Positions 1 through 8,650 of a stretch of DNA of 64,000 nt are shown piece after piece. This stretch comes from an uncultured Bacteroidota bacterium (GTDB lineage Bacteria > Bacteroidota > Bacteroidia > B-17B0 > Aurantibacillaceae): the NCBI GenBank assembly GCA_937873155.1, contig CALMVZ010000011.1, positions 1 to 64,000 of the forward strand, read 5' to 3'. The position numbers and the translations under genes were made by a program. The notes under the pieces were generated by a model. It ran no database searches. It had not been told where the DNA came from and was given only the letters and a program-made list of their open reading frames with translations. Numbering within the stretch: the stretch's first letter is position 1; each line of letters begins with the position of its first letter.

Positions 1-129
1 TTTTCATGTTTTCCCTTTTTAAAGTTAACGTTTATTTTTCTAGTTATAAACGCTACAGTTTATAGGGAAGCTTTCACCAGAATTCAAGGCTACTAAAGAA
101 AAACTTTAACCAACTAATAAATTAAAACG

Positions 130-1944
130 ATGAAAAAACAATTACTTACAATTTTAGCGGCCGGAGCAGTTAGCTCTATGTTTGCACAATTACCTGTAAG
201 CACTGCGCCACAAAACAAAAAAGCAGTGTTAGAAGAATACACAGGGATCCACTGTGGTTTTTGTCCTGACGGTCATAAGATCGCAACCAACATTTACAAC
301 GCTGATCCGAATAATGTTATCCTGATAAACGTTCATGCCGGTGGTTTTGCGACCCCTGCGGCAGGTGAGCCTGATTTCAGAACAACTGATGGAACAACAA
401 TGAACTCCACATTTGGTATCACAGGTTACCCAACTGGTCAGGTGAACCGTACTCCTTACTCAGGAACCTTAACGTTAAGCCGTGGTTCTTGGGCTGCTGC
501 AACAAACAGCGTTAAAGCACAATCTGCTTATTGTAACGTGGCATTACAAGGAACAATTAATGCTATTACAAGAGTATTAACAGTTCAGGCACAAGTGTAC
601 TATACAGGAAACAGTCCTGCAGGTACAAATTATTTAACTGTAATGTTACTTGAAGATAAGGTTCCTGCTATGCAAACTGATTATTCACCTGCAACTTATA
701 ATCCGACAAATTATAATGGTGATGGTACGTACAATCATAATCATATGTTAAGGAAAACATTGACCAGCACATTGGGTAATGCTATCACTCCTACAACAAT
801 GGGTTCTAACCATTCTGTAACTTATACATATACCATTCCTTCACTTTACGGTGCCGGTACTAATACCAACATAGCTATGTTAGGACGTATGGAACTGGTT
901 GCATTTGTTGCGCAAACTAATGTAAGCGGAAGCAATATTATTAATGCTGCACGCGGGCCGATCACCCTTACCAACATAGCAAATACATTAGATGCTTCTC
1001 CGGTAACTTTAACTCCGGATAACATGAACTGCGCAGGTTCTATCGCTTCTACAAAATTCAGCTTTGCTAACTACGGAAGTTCAACTATTACTAATGCTGT
1101 TTTCTCTTACAACTTAAATGGCGGCGCTCCTAGTACTTATACATACACAGGTTCAGTTGCTCCTTTAGCATGGTCGAATGTAGTTTCATTACCTGCTGTT
1201 TCAGGTCCTCCTTTAGCAACTAATTCAGTTAACATCAGTGTTGTTTCTGTGAACAGCGGAGCTGATCAAAATGCAGCAAATAACAATTACATGAAAACTG
1301 TAAATTATGGTATTGCAAATAATACTTTAATGCAAATGGACTTTACACAAGACCGTTATGGTTCTGAAGTTGGATGGGGTGTTTATGAAGATGCTACAAT
1401 GACTGTTGTTCCCGGAGCTACTGTAGCTTATGGAACTTATCCTGATCTTACAGCTAACGGAACTCAGCTTCACACACACACTTTCGTTGTTAACCCTGCA
1501 ACTTGTTACCGCCTGATCGTTAACGATCAATATGGTGATGGTGTAAACGCAGGTTACGGTGTTGGTGGTTACTCATTAAAATCAGGAGTAACTCCTGTTG
1601 TAACAGGTAACGGTATGTATGGTGCCGGTGAGTTCAAATGGTATAATACAAGTGTTACTGCTGGAATGATAGCTACTAAAGGTTTAAATATTTCAAATGT
1701 GAAAGTTTATCCTAATCCGGCAGTGAACAATGCTAACCTTGTTATTGATATGTCACAGAACGAAAACGTGAATGTAGTTATCTTGAACAGCCTTGGCCAG
1801 GTTGTGTATAACGAAGCTTTATCACTTGATGCAGGTTCTAACAGTATTAAACTGGATACTGAAAATTGGGCAGGAGGCTTATATAATATCAGCCTTACTA
1901 CTCCAAAAGGAAATGCAACACAGAAGTTAACTATCACTAAATAA
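130..1944 (+). CDS. Secreted Omp28-like thioredoxin-fold protein with T9SS type A sorting domain
   Basis: A Sec signal peptide covers residues 1-20 and ends in FAQ. The next region (EEYTGIHCGFCPDGH, with Cys42 and Cys45) matches the thioredoxin-like start of Omp28-related outer membrane proteins, whose CxxC suggests thiol-disulfide or redox chemistry outside the cell. Residues about 300-400 resemble a CARDB/Ig-like segment. The last ~80 residues (VYPNPA...ending LTITK) are a typical T9SS type A sorting domain, so the protein is expected to cross the outer membrane through T9SS. The start is the ATG that begins MKKQLL. It heads a group of four related cargo genes, and its closest partner in layout is the gene at 3033. 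The exact substrate is unknown. The family call is firm; a redox role is inferred from the CxxC. Confidence 0.85.
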   Translation: MKKQLLTILAAGAVSSMFAQLPVSTAPQNKKAVLEEYTGIHCGFCPDGHKIATNIYNADPNNVILINVHAGGFATPAAGEPDFRTTDGTTMNSTFGITGYPTGQVNRTPYSGTLTLSRGSWAAATNSVKAQSAYCNVALQGTINAITRVLTVQAQVYYTGNSPAGTNYLTVMLLEDKVPAMQTDYSPATYNPTNYNGDGTYNHNHMLRKTLTSTLGNAITPTTMGSNHSVTYTYTIPSLYGAGTNTNIAMLGRMELVAFVAQTNVSGSNIINAARGPITLTNIANTLDASPVTLTPDNMNCAGSIASTKFSFANYGSSTITNAVFSYNLNGGAPSTYTYTGSVAPLAWSNVVSLPAVSGPPLATNSVNISVVSVNSGADQNAANNNYMKTVNYGIANNTLMQMDFTQDRYGSEVGWGVYEDATMTVVPGATVAYGTYPDLTANGTQLHTHTFVVNPATCYRLIVNDQYGDGVNAGYGVGGYSLKSGVTPVVTGNGMYGAGEFKWYNTSVTAGMIATKGLNISNVKVYPNPAVNNANLVIDMSQNENVNVVILNSLGQVVYNEALSLDAGSNSIKLDTENWAGGLYNISLTTPKGNATQKLTITK

Positions 1945-1960
1945 TAAATTCAATTTTAAA

Positions 1961-1997
1961 ACAAAAGCCGGTGAATCAGATCCGGCTTTTGTTTTTT
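1961..1997 (+). terminator. Intrinsic terminator after the first Omp28-like gene
   Basis: ACAAAAGCCGG (1961-1971) pairs with CCGGCTTTTGT (1982-1992), followed by a run of T. It lies 16 bases after the stop codon. Confidence 0.85.
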
Positions 1998-2023
1998 GAA
2001 TTTTAACCCATTAATACAGTATC

Positions 2024-2839
2024 ATGAAAAAAATATTTACTTTAATTACACTTGCCTCTTCAATCACTTTGTTTGGCCAGAGTTTTTCTGTTTATAAGAC
2101 AAACAATTCACAAACAACAATTACAGCAACCATTACTAACGGTTATAGCCTTGCTGACGTAACTTCTTCGAGTGCACAATCCAAAGGCACATTCAAGATC
2201 GTAAATAATTCGGCTTCGACCACATCATTGAATATCATCAGAACTATTGTGTACCAGGCGCCAACCTTGATACTTGACGGATCTACTAATACACCTTATA
2301 CTTATTTCTGTTTTGGAAATACTTGTTTTCCGAGCAATGTTTCAACTGCAGGATCATCTGATTATACTATTCTTGGCGCGGCAGGCTCAACAGTTGCCCC
2401 ATTCGACAACTCCACAGCCAATGCACAGCCTTTTATCGTTTATTTTGAAGAGGCGCCAACAACCGGGAATTATTATGTCCGCTACAAAATATTCAATGTG
2501 AGTAACCCTAACGATTCCATTACTTTCAATTACAAATACAATGAGTTTCCGGGTATTGGTATTAACGAAAATGTAAATACTATAGAAAGCGTTTCAGATG
2601 TTTTTCCTAACCCTTCAAATAATGCAGTGAATTTTTCTTTGCAGCTTAAAAAGGAAAGTGATGTTAAAGTTGAGGTATTCAATAGTCTTGGTAGTTTAGT
2701 TTACACAACTACTGAATCAAGATCTGTTGGAAAAAATAAATTATCATTCGATTGTTCTAAATATAATTCAGGATTATATTTTGTAACGATCTCTGCGGGT
2801 GAATCCAAGATCACAAAACGATTAGTGATCTCTAAATAA
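2024..2839 (+). CDS. Small secreted T9SS cargo protein, paralogue of the gene at 5018
   Basis: This is a 271-residue protein with a signal peptide (MKKIFTLITLASSITLFGQ), a beta-rich body and a T9SS type A sorting domain (VFPNPS..., ending RLVISK). The body contains YFCFGNTCFP and YYVRYKIFNV, which recur almost unchanged in the protein at 5018 (YFCFGDLGTCYP, SEVRYKLFNV). The two are therefore clear paralogues. The cysteines in the CFGNTCF motif could form a disulfide. I recognise no enzymatic motif. It may be a structural or binding partner of the thioredoxin-like protein encoded just upstream, but only gene order supports that. It has its own terminator. Confidence 0.8.
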   Translation: MKKIFTLITLASSITLFGQSFSVYKTNNSQTTITATITNGYSLADVTSSSAQSKGTFKIVNNSASTTSLNIIRTIVYQAPTLILDGSTNTPYTYFCFGNTCFPSNVSTAGSSDYTILGAAGSTVAPFDNSTANAQPFIVYFEEAPTTGNYYVRYKIFNVSNPNDSITFNYKYNEFPGIGINENVNTIESVSDVFPNPSNNAVNFSLQLKKESDVKVEVFNSLGSLVYTTTESRSVGKNKLSFDCSKYNSGLYFVTISAGESKITKRLVISK

Positions 2840-2860
2840 TCCTCTTTTTTAATAACTATT

Positions 2861-2888
2861 AAAGACCGGTTAACCCCGGTCTTTTTTA
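2861..2888 (+). terminator. Intrinsic terminator
   Basis: AAAGACCGG (2861-2869) pairs with CCGGTCTTT (2876-2884), then a T-rich tail. It ends the small T9SS gene at 2024-2839. Confidence 0.85.
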
Positions 2889-2946
2889 TTCCAGGAAATC
2901 CGTTTTTATGGCATATTACACTGTTTTTCAGTATTTTATACACATA

Positions 2947-2978
2947 TTGATCAAGATTGGATTCTGAGCGTATATTTC
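2947..2978 (+). promoter_or_regulatory. Candidate Bacteroidota promoter upstream of the second Omp28-like gene
   Basis: TTG at 2947-2949 is followed, after 21 bases, by TATATTTC at 2971-2978. This is one mismatch from the TTG-N17-23-TAnnTTTG pattern used by Bacteroidota. The start codon at 3033 would give a leader of roughly 50 bases. Confidence 0.4.
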
Positions 2979-3032
2979 GTAAATTTATTATCTGATCATA
3001 ATTCTGTTAAAACAAACATTAAATAAATACAC

Positions 3033-4952
3033 ATGAAAAAACAACTACTCATTTTAGGATTTGCTTCGTTAAGCATTTTCGGGATCGCGCAAACTACCCG
3101 TATGTCTTTATATGAAGAATTTACCGGAGAGAATTGCGGCCCTTGCGCTTCAACTAATCCCGGGTTAAAAGTTTTATTAGACGCGAATGCATCTAAGATC
3201 ATTCCTATTAAATGGCAGGTTGATATTCCTTCGGCTCCAACAACTACATGGTCGTTGTGGCAAACCAATCAAACAGAGATCTCATGGCGTGCTTATTCTT
3301 ATGGTTACGGGATCACTTCTGCGCCTAGCGGAAGAATTGATGGACAAGCCCAAACAGCTTTTGGCGCTTCTTCAAATAATGCCGGTGCTATGACCGCTGC
3401 TGCAATTAGCAGTGCCCAGGCAGTTCCTTCTCCTTTTACTATTTCTATGCAACGTTCATGGGATGTAGGTATGACCGTATTTACAGTTACTGTTAGTATT
3501 ACTGCGGCACAAACATATACTTGTACTGGTCCGTTAAGATTCAGATTAGTAATGGTTGAAAAGAAGATCAATTTCGCTTCTGCACCGGGAACAAATGGTG
3601 AGAAAGATTTTTATTACACTGCTCGTAAATCGTTCCCTACCTTACAAACCGGAACTTCTTTGCCAACATCATGGACAACCGGTCAAAACCAAACTTTCAC
3701 TATTGCATGTACAGCACCTTCTTACATTGTAACAAAATCTGAAGTGGAATGTATCGGATTTATCCAGGATGACGCTACGAGGAGAGTACAACAAGCCGGA
3801 ATAACAAAAGCTCCGAATGATGCACAAAATCTTGGAGTCGTTAGCAGTTTCTATAGCTGTTCCACAACTCATACTCCTGCAATAGCAGTGAGAAATGTTG
3901 GTGACAATGCGATCAGTACAATGACCATACTTCCTGTTCTTGACGGAGTTCCGGGAACACCTTTCGCATGGGCAGGATCTTTAGCAGCAGGCGCTACAAC
4001 AACTGTTACGATGCCTGCAGTATCAACTACTGTAGGAAATCACACTTATTCTACAAACATCACTGCAGTGAACAGCGGCGCTGATGATTATCCTTCGAAC
4101 AATTCGAAGAACGGATCGTTCGCAGTCAGTACAACTGTAACAGCAGCACCTATCGTACAAACATTTTCATTATCAACTTTTCCGCCGACAAACTGGTATA
4201 GAAATAACCAGGATAACGGTACTTTCCAATTCTCGAGAATACCAACTGTAAATGCGTATGGAACAACTCCTGCGGGCGCAGTAAAATATGATTCCTGGAA
4301 TAATCCTGTTGTTGGTGACAGGGATGAATTATACATGCCACACGCTAATTTCACAGGAATGACCAATATGAAATTAACTTTCGATGTTGCCCACGCAATG
4401 GTTGACCCTACAGTTATTGAAGGATTAGATGTAATGGTTTCAACAAATTGTGGTGTTACATGGAACAACGTGTATAGTAAATATGGTACTGTTCTTGCAA
4501 CAGCTCCTGTTTATACTGTTGCCTTTACCCCTTCTGCCACACAATGGAGAAGTGAGGTTGTAAATTTAGGTGTCTACGATGGTATGCCAAATGTATTAGT
4601 GAAGCTTGTTCCGTATAACTCATACGGAAATAATATCTGGTTAGATAATATCAACCTGATCTCTTCAACCGATATTTCTTCAACCACACTTAATTTTGAC
4701 GCGATAGATGTTTATCCGAATCCCGCACAAAATGAGGCAACTGTTCGTATCACTACTCCAACGGGAGGTAATTATACATTGCTATTATTTAATGTAATGG
4801 GACAAATGGTAGATCAAAAAGATATGGCCGCTGATGCAGGAAGCAGCACGGTTACTTTTGATACTAAAGATCTGGCATCAGGTTTATATAATGTTATCAT
4901 TACCAATAAAGCAGGGAACACAACTGTAAAAAAATTAACCATCAATAAATAG
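3033..4952 (+). CDS. Secreted Omp28-like thioredoxin-fold protein with jelly-roll module and T9SS type A domain
   Basis: The signal peptide (MKKQLLILGFASLSIFGIAQ) is followed at once by EEFTGENCGPCAST, where Cys35 and Cys38 form a thioredoxin-type CGPC motif. The region to about residue 260 is Omp28-like. A CARDB-like part (about 270-370) follows. Residues about 375-550 look like a MAM or choice-of-anchor jelly roll (NWYRNNQDN, WLDNINL). The C-terminus (VYPNPA..., ending LTINK) is a T9SS type A sorting domain. It has the same N-terminal architecture as the gene at 130 but carries the extra jelly-roll module. It is presumably a cell-surface or secreted protein with thiol chemistry; the partner is unknown. 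Confidence 0.85.
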   Translation: MKKQLLILGFASLSIFGIAQTTRMSLYEEFTGENCGPCASTNPGLKVLLDANASKIIPIKWQVDIPSAPTTTWSLWQTNQTEISWRAYSYGYGITSAPSGRIDGQAQTAFGASSNNAGAMTAAAISSAQAVPSPFTISMQRSWDVGMTVFTVTVSITAAQTYTCTGPLRFRLVMVEKKINFASAPGTNGEKDFYYTARKSFPTLQTGTSLPTSWTTGQNQTFTIACTAPSYIVTKSEVECIGFIQDDATRRVQQAGITKAPNDAQNLGVVSSFYSCSTTHTPAIAVRNVGDNAISTMTILPVLDGVPGTPFAWAGSLAAGATTTVTMPAVSTTVGNHTYSTNITAVNSGADDYPSNNSKNGSFAVSTTVTAAPIVQTFSLSTFPPTNWYRNNQDNGTFQFSRIPTVNAYGTTPAGAVKYDSWNNPVVGDRDELYMPHANFTGMTNMKLTFDVAHAMVDPTVIEGLDVMVSTNCGVTWNNVYSKYGTVLATAPVYTVAFTPSATQWRSEVVNLGVYDGMPNVLVKLVPYNSYGNNIWLDNINLISSTDISSTTLNFDAIDVYPNPAQNEATVRITTPTGGNYTLLLFNVMGQMVDQKDMAADAGSSTVTFDTKDLASGLYNVIITNKAGNTTVKKLTINK

Positions 4953-4966
4953 ACCAACCTTCTTTC

Positions 4967-4999
4967 AAAAGATCGGCTCAATACGGGCCGATCTTTTTT
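4967..4999 (+). terminator. Intrinsic terminator
   Basis: AAAAGATCGGC (4967-4977) pairs with GCCGATCTTTT (4987-4997), followed by T residues. It ends the gene at 3033-4952. Confidence 0.85.
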
Positions 5000-5017
5000 A
5001 ATCCTAAAATCCACTCT

Positions 5018-5827
5018 ATGAAAAAAATATTTACTCTTTTCTCTATTCTTATAATCGGAACTTTAAATGCCCAAAGTCCAAGCATTGAAGCCTGGACCTT
5101 AGATAAAAACGGTGCCGATTCATTGCAGCTTACAAATGGAATGACTGTAGCTTTCCTGACATCTGCATCAAGTTCAGTTTCCACATCGCAGGTAGAAGTT
5201 AAAATAAAAATCAAAAATATCTCTTCAGCCAACACTTATACATACTCAGTTGAAAGAAAGGATGTAGTTTTAAATCCCGCAGGGCCTGCAGGCGCGAAAG
5301 CCTATTTTTGTTTTGGAGATCTGGGAACATGTTATCCTGCATTTGTAACAGAACCAGTTGATGAATTCAACGTGTTAGGCCCAGGCGGTTCTACAGTAGC
5401 AGGTAAACACATGGTAGCTTATTTGGATGAAGCCTATACCACTGGTTACTCAGAAGTACGTTATAAATTATTCAATGTAGGTACAGGTAAAACAGGCACA
5501 GGCGCTGATACATTAAGCTGGACCTTTAAATACAACCAGTTCATGAGTGTTAATGAATACAATAACATTCTTGAAAGCGTAAGCAATGTTTACCCTAACC
5601 CTTCAACCAATAACGCTAATATTACCGTTGTTTTAACTGATGAAGTTCCTGTAAAAGTTCAGGTATATAACAGCCTTGGCGCTTTGGTTTATACCGGAAC
5701 TGAACAACACCTAACCGGCAAAAATAAACTGGCGGTTGATTGTTCAAATTTCAATAATGGCCTCTATTTTATTACTGTTACCGCAGGTAATGCAAAAGTT
5801 ACCAAGCGTATGGTCGTTAATAAATAA
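5018..5827 (+). CDS. Small secreted T9SS cargo protein, paralogue of the gene at 2024
   Basis: This 269-residue protein has a signal peptide (MKKIFTLFSILIIGTLNAQ), a beta-rich body with YFCFGDLGTCYP and SEVRYKLFNV, and a type A T9SS sorting domain (VYPNPS..., ending RMVVNK). It matches the gene at 2024 along its length and occupies the same place behind an Omp28-like gene. That points to duplication of a two-gene unit. No enzyme motif is visible and the function is unknown. Confidence 0.8.
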   Translation: MKKIFTLFSILIIGTLNAQSPSIEAWTLDKNGADSLQLTNGMTVAFLTSASSSVSTSQVEVKIKIKNISSANTYTYSVERKDVVLNPAGPAGAKAYFCFGDLGTCYPAFVTEPVDEFNVLGPGGSTVAGKHMVAYLDEAYTTGYSEVRYKLFNVGTGKTGTGADTLSWTFKYNQFMSVNEYNNILESVSNVYPNPSTNNANITVVLTDEVPVKVQVYNSLGALVYTGTEQHLTGKNKLAVDCSNFNNGLYFITVTAGNAKVTKRMVVNK

Positions 5828-5846
5828 CCCACAACCCCTTGATATT

Positions 5847-5876
5847 AAGCCGCCTTTTGGGCGGCTTTTTCTTTTT
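5847..5876 (+). terminator. Intrinsic terminator
   Basis: AAGCCGCC (5847-5854) and GGCGGCTT (5860-5867) form a tight GC-rich stem followed by T-rich sequence. It separates the T9SS cargo group from the transaldolase-CBS gene. Confidence 0.88.
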
Positions 5877-5922
5877 ATATAGCTCAAATTTTTGTTTCTT
5901 TGGGCTTGTAAATTTTACCCCT

Positions 5923-6933
5923 ATGGAATTATATTTAGACTCGGCCAACCTTAAAGAAATTGAAGAAGGTTTTAAGCTTGGATTTTTAAACGGTTTGACC
6001 ACTACCCCAACCTTTATGCAGAAGGAAGGGATCACTGATATTGATGGCACTATCGTTAAATTAAGCAAGATCGTTCCCGTACTTCAGATCGAAGCTTTAG
6101 GAAATACCGCAGAAGAAGTTCTGGCTGAAGCTGAACGTCAATTAGCATTAGGATTAGATAAAACCAAAACCGTTTTTAAAATTCCTGTTTCGTTAGAAGG
6201 CGTGCGCGCCTGTAAACTACTACGTGATAAGGGACTTTTAGTGAACGTACACTTAGTTTATACATTGCAACAAGCTTATATGGCCATGCAGGCAGGAGCA
6301 ACTTATGTTTGTCCGCTCGTAGGCCGTTTACAGGATCAGGGACACGATGCATTAGCTTTAGTTCAACAATGCGTGGATGCTGTTGATCTTTACGGTTACG
6401 ATACAAAGATCATGTTCTCATCAGTTCGTAATGCAGAACACGTGAGAAACGCGATAAATATCGGTGTGCATACAATCACTGTTCCTCTTAAGATCATCAA
6501 ACAATTAACCGAGAATAATTTCACTACTGTTGGTACCGATCAGTTCATTATGGATACCCGTTTAATGATGGTGAAAGTAAAGGAAGCTATCAAAGGAATT
6601 AATCCGGTGGTTGTTGAAAGCACTTCTATTACAGATGCTATTGTGAAAATGACTGAATTCGGTTATGGTGCGATCACTGTTACAAAAGCAGACGGAAGCA
6701 TAAAAGGTGTATTTACTGATGGTTCTCTCCGTAAATTAATTATGGAAAAAGGCCGCGATATCTTAAATAAGAAATTATCTGACCTTGAATACCGCGAGCC
6801 AATTACTATCGAGGGGAATGTTCTGTTGAATGATGCGAATGCTTTATTCAAGAAAACAAACGTTGACACTATTGTTGTTACTGATGGCGGTAAGCCGGTT
6901 GGGATGTTAGATATCCAGGATATACAAGCCTGA
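5923..6933 (+). CDS. Transaldolase/fructose-6-phosphate aldolase-like domain fused to a KdsD-like CBS pair
   Basis: Residues 1-220 align by eye with the small transaldolase/FSA family: MELYLD with Asp6, the beta-strand TTTP, the Schiff-base lysine in FKIPVS (Lys86) and VYTLQQA. The usual Asn of the TTNP motif is Thr28 here. Residues about 227-336 are a CBS pair. GVFTDGSLRKL and the ending GMLDIQDI closely resemble the CBS pair of arabinose-5-phosphate isomerase KdsD/KpsF. I chose the ATG at 5923 because it restores the family N-terminus; a longer reading to 5839 runs into the preceding terminator. KdsC-like and KdsB genes follow, so a role in Kdo precursor supply is an attractive inference. 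The aldolase call is firm at family level; the substrate is unknown. Confidence 0.85.
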   Translation: MELYLDSANLKEIEEGFKLGFLNGLTTTPTFMQKEGITDIDGTIVKLSKIVPVLQIEALGNTAEEVLAEAERQLALGLDKTKTVFKIPVSLEGVRACKLLRDKGLLVNVHLVYTLQQAYMAMQAGATYVCPLVGRLQDQGHDALALVQQCVDAVDLYGYDTKIMFSSVRNAEHVRNAINIGVHTITVPLKIIKQLTENNFTTVGTDQFIMDTRLMMVKVKEAIKGINPVVVESTSITDAIVKMTEFGYGAITVTKADGSIKGVFTDGSLRKLIMEKGRDILNKKLSDLEYREPITIEGNVLLNDANALFKKTNVDTIVVTDGGKPVGMLDIQDIQA

Positions 6934-6977
6934 CAGAATTATCCCGAAGGGATCACTATGTGACGATTTTCGAAGTG

Positions 6978-7039
6978 CGATTGACGATTAGCATTAACAA
7001 GATCGTAAACAGATTTAGGTATTCGTAATTCGTCAATCG
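6978..7039. repeat. Inverted repeat in the gap before the kdsC-like gene
   Basis: CGATTGACGA (6978-6987) and TCGTCAATCG (7030-7039) are perfect 10-base inverted copies separated by 42 bases. They fill most of the gap between the transaldolase-CBS and KdsC-like genes. There is no T-tract after the second arm, so it does not look like a simple terminator. Confidence 0.5.
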
Positions 7040-7055
7040 TAACTCCTAATTTAAA

Positions 7056-7760
7056 ATGAGCAATCTAAAGGTTTTCGAAAATAACGGGGGTAAGTTCTTA
7101 GTTTCAGAATCATTGCTCATTTCCAATCTTAGCCGTATCAAAGCTTTTGTTTTTGATTGGGATGGTGTCTTTACCAATGGGAAAAAAGACCACAACCAAC
7201 AGACCACTTTTAACGAAGTGGATTCAATGGGAACAAATCTTTTACGTTTCACTTATTTTTTAAAGAACAAACAATTACCTATTACTGCTATCATATCCGG
7301 AGAGAATAATACCACCGCTCTTACTTTTTCGGCACGCGAATGTTTTAATGCTACTTATTTTAAAGCAAAAAATAAAACAGATGCCACAAAGCATCTTTGC
7401 GAAACGTATGGCATTTTACCGAGTGAAATTGCTTTTGTTTTTGATGATGTCCTTGATCTAAGCGTTGCAAAAGAGTGCGGGATCAGGATCTTTATTCCAC
7501 GTAAAGCTAATCCATTGTTCAATGAATATGTCATGAAAAATAAATTAGCTGATTATATGACAGGTTCTGAAAGCGGAAATTTTGCGGTTAGGGAAAGTTC
7601 GGAAATTCTAATGTGCTGTTACGGCCTATTTGACGAGGCGGTTACGCAGCGGGTCAATTATTCTGATAGCTACAGCAATTACATCGCCCAACGCAATGCT
7701 ATAAAAACAAAACACTTTATTATTAATGAAGGAAAGATCTCAGAACTTCAAAAGCCGTAA
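7056..7760 (+). CDS. kdsC: KdsC-like HAD phosphatase (Kdo 8-phosphate phosphatase family)
   Basis: The HAD motif I FDWDGVFTNG (about residues 31-40) resembles the KdsC signature FDVDGVLTDG. A motif II-like serine follows (ISGENN), and the motif IV aspartates are in FVFDDVLDL. KdsC removes the phosphate from Kdo 8-phosphate in the cytoplasm. The protein has 234 residues, against about 170-190 for usual KdsC, with extra sequence at both ends, including a C-terminal tail of roughly 30 residues. The neighbouring kdsB and CBS-fused aldolase support a Kdo or related nonulosonate/octulosonate role. A phosphatase for another acid sugar is possible because of the divergent motifs. The stop overlaps the convergent gene by 13 bases. 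Confidence 0.7.
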   Translation: MSNLKVFENNGGKFLVSESLLISNLSRIKAFVFDWDGVFTNGKKDHNQQTTFNEVDSMGTNLLRFTYFLKNKQLPITAIISGENNTTALTFSARECFNATYFKAKNKTDATKHLCETYGILPSEIAFVFDDVLDLSVAKECGIRIFIPRKANPLFNEYVMKNKLADYMTGSESGNFAVRESSEILMCCYGLFDEAVTQRVNYSDSYSNYIAQRNAIKTKHFIINEGKISELQKP

Positions 7761-8599
7761 CCTTTGAATTCCTTTGTAAATTCTTTTTCGTCGAAAGGCT
7801 GGTTGATCTTAATATTACTGTACTCGTAATTTTCAAACAGTCCAATGTCATCATAAATACTTACACCAACCGGGATCATCGTTTTTTCATCAATATAGAA
7901 CACAGCTTTTTTACAATACATACTCGGGACCTGTAATTTTCTGCCTTCTTTTAAATACCCGAAATCATTGAACAGATCATTCTTCGTTCTCAGCAAATAA
8001 TCATTTATACTCTGTTTATAAGCAATACTGGTTGCGGTTTCTTTTTTCTGAACGGTATATTCATAATACGGAAAGGTCTTTGTTTCATAAACTATCATAT
8101 GACATGAATAACCATTGTGTTCGTGCTTTCCGAGGTAACTCAGGTTCTTTGCCAGGTTATCTTTGTCCTTACCTAAGATCAGGGAGATCGTTCTTCCAAT
8201 GAAATCAAACCCTAATTCGTTGATGGTATAATGCTGATTTTTCCGCATCATATTTCCTCGCGGATCCAATGTTAAAGTTAAATACGGAAAAACATGTGGT
8301 TTTACAACTGCCTTATTGTTGTGTTCGCCTGCCACATAAAGTATCTCGAGCTTACCTTGTCTGCCAATAAAATATAACTTACGTGGACTTACATTTACTT
8401 TGATCTCTGACGCAGCTGAAGAATACACGTTATTTATACGCTCCAAAGCTTTTATACTGGTTCTGATCGTTTTTATATTTTTTATCGAATCGATCATGCC
8501 CACAAGCATTTTTAAGGCCTTATCTGACGCAATAGCCTGAGCCGAAATGTTCCCTGATAAAAAAGAAACCAAAAAAACTATGAGTAAATGCTTTCTCAA
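7748..8599 (-). CDS. Secreted DUF1571-type protein with a LysM-like segment
   Basis: This 283-residue protein begins with a signal peptide (MRKHLLIVFLVSFLSGNISAQ). The chosen start is a TTG, because no ATG stands in a position that keeps the signal peptide. The body resembles DUF1571 proteins, a periplasmic family with an LolA/LppX-like shape. A stretch near residues 185-225 (YTVQKKETATSIAYKQ...GRKLQVPSMY) reads like a LysM peptidoglycan-binding motif. It lies between the kdsC-like and kdsB genes but on the opposite strand, so it is not part of that operon. The function is unknown; envelope location is likely. Confidence 0.65.
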   Translation of the reverse strand: MRKHLLIVFLVSFLSGNISAQAIASDKALKMLVGMIDSIKNIKTIRTSIKALERINNVYSSAASEIKVNVSPRKLYFIGRQGKLEILYVAGEHNNKAVVKPHVFPYLTLTLDPRGNMMRKNQHYTINELGFDFIGRTISLILGKDKDNLAKNLSYLGKHEHNGYSCHMIVYETKTFPYYEYTVQKKETATSIAYKQSINDYLLRTKNDLFNDFGYLKEGRKLQVPSMYCKKAVFYIDEKTMIPVGVSIYDDIGLFENYEYSNIKINQPFDEKEFTKEFKGYGF

Positions 8600-8650
8600 T
8601 GAAATAATCCCTAAATTTAATCCTAAGTTTTTAATTGAATATTATATCTG

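Noticed and set aside
5839-5922. Longer N-terminus for the transaldolase-CBS gene starting at 5839
   Set aside because: It overlaps the strong terminator at 5847-5876, and its residues look hydrophobic and unlike the family; the ATG at 5923 gives the exact family start.
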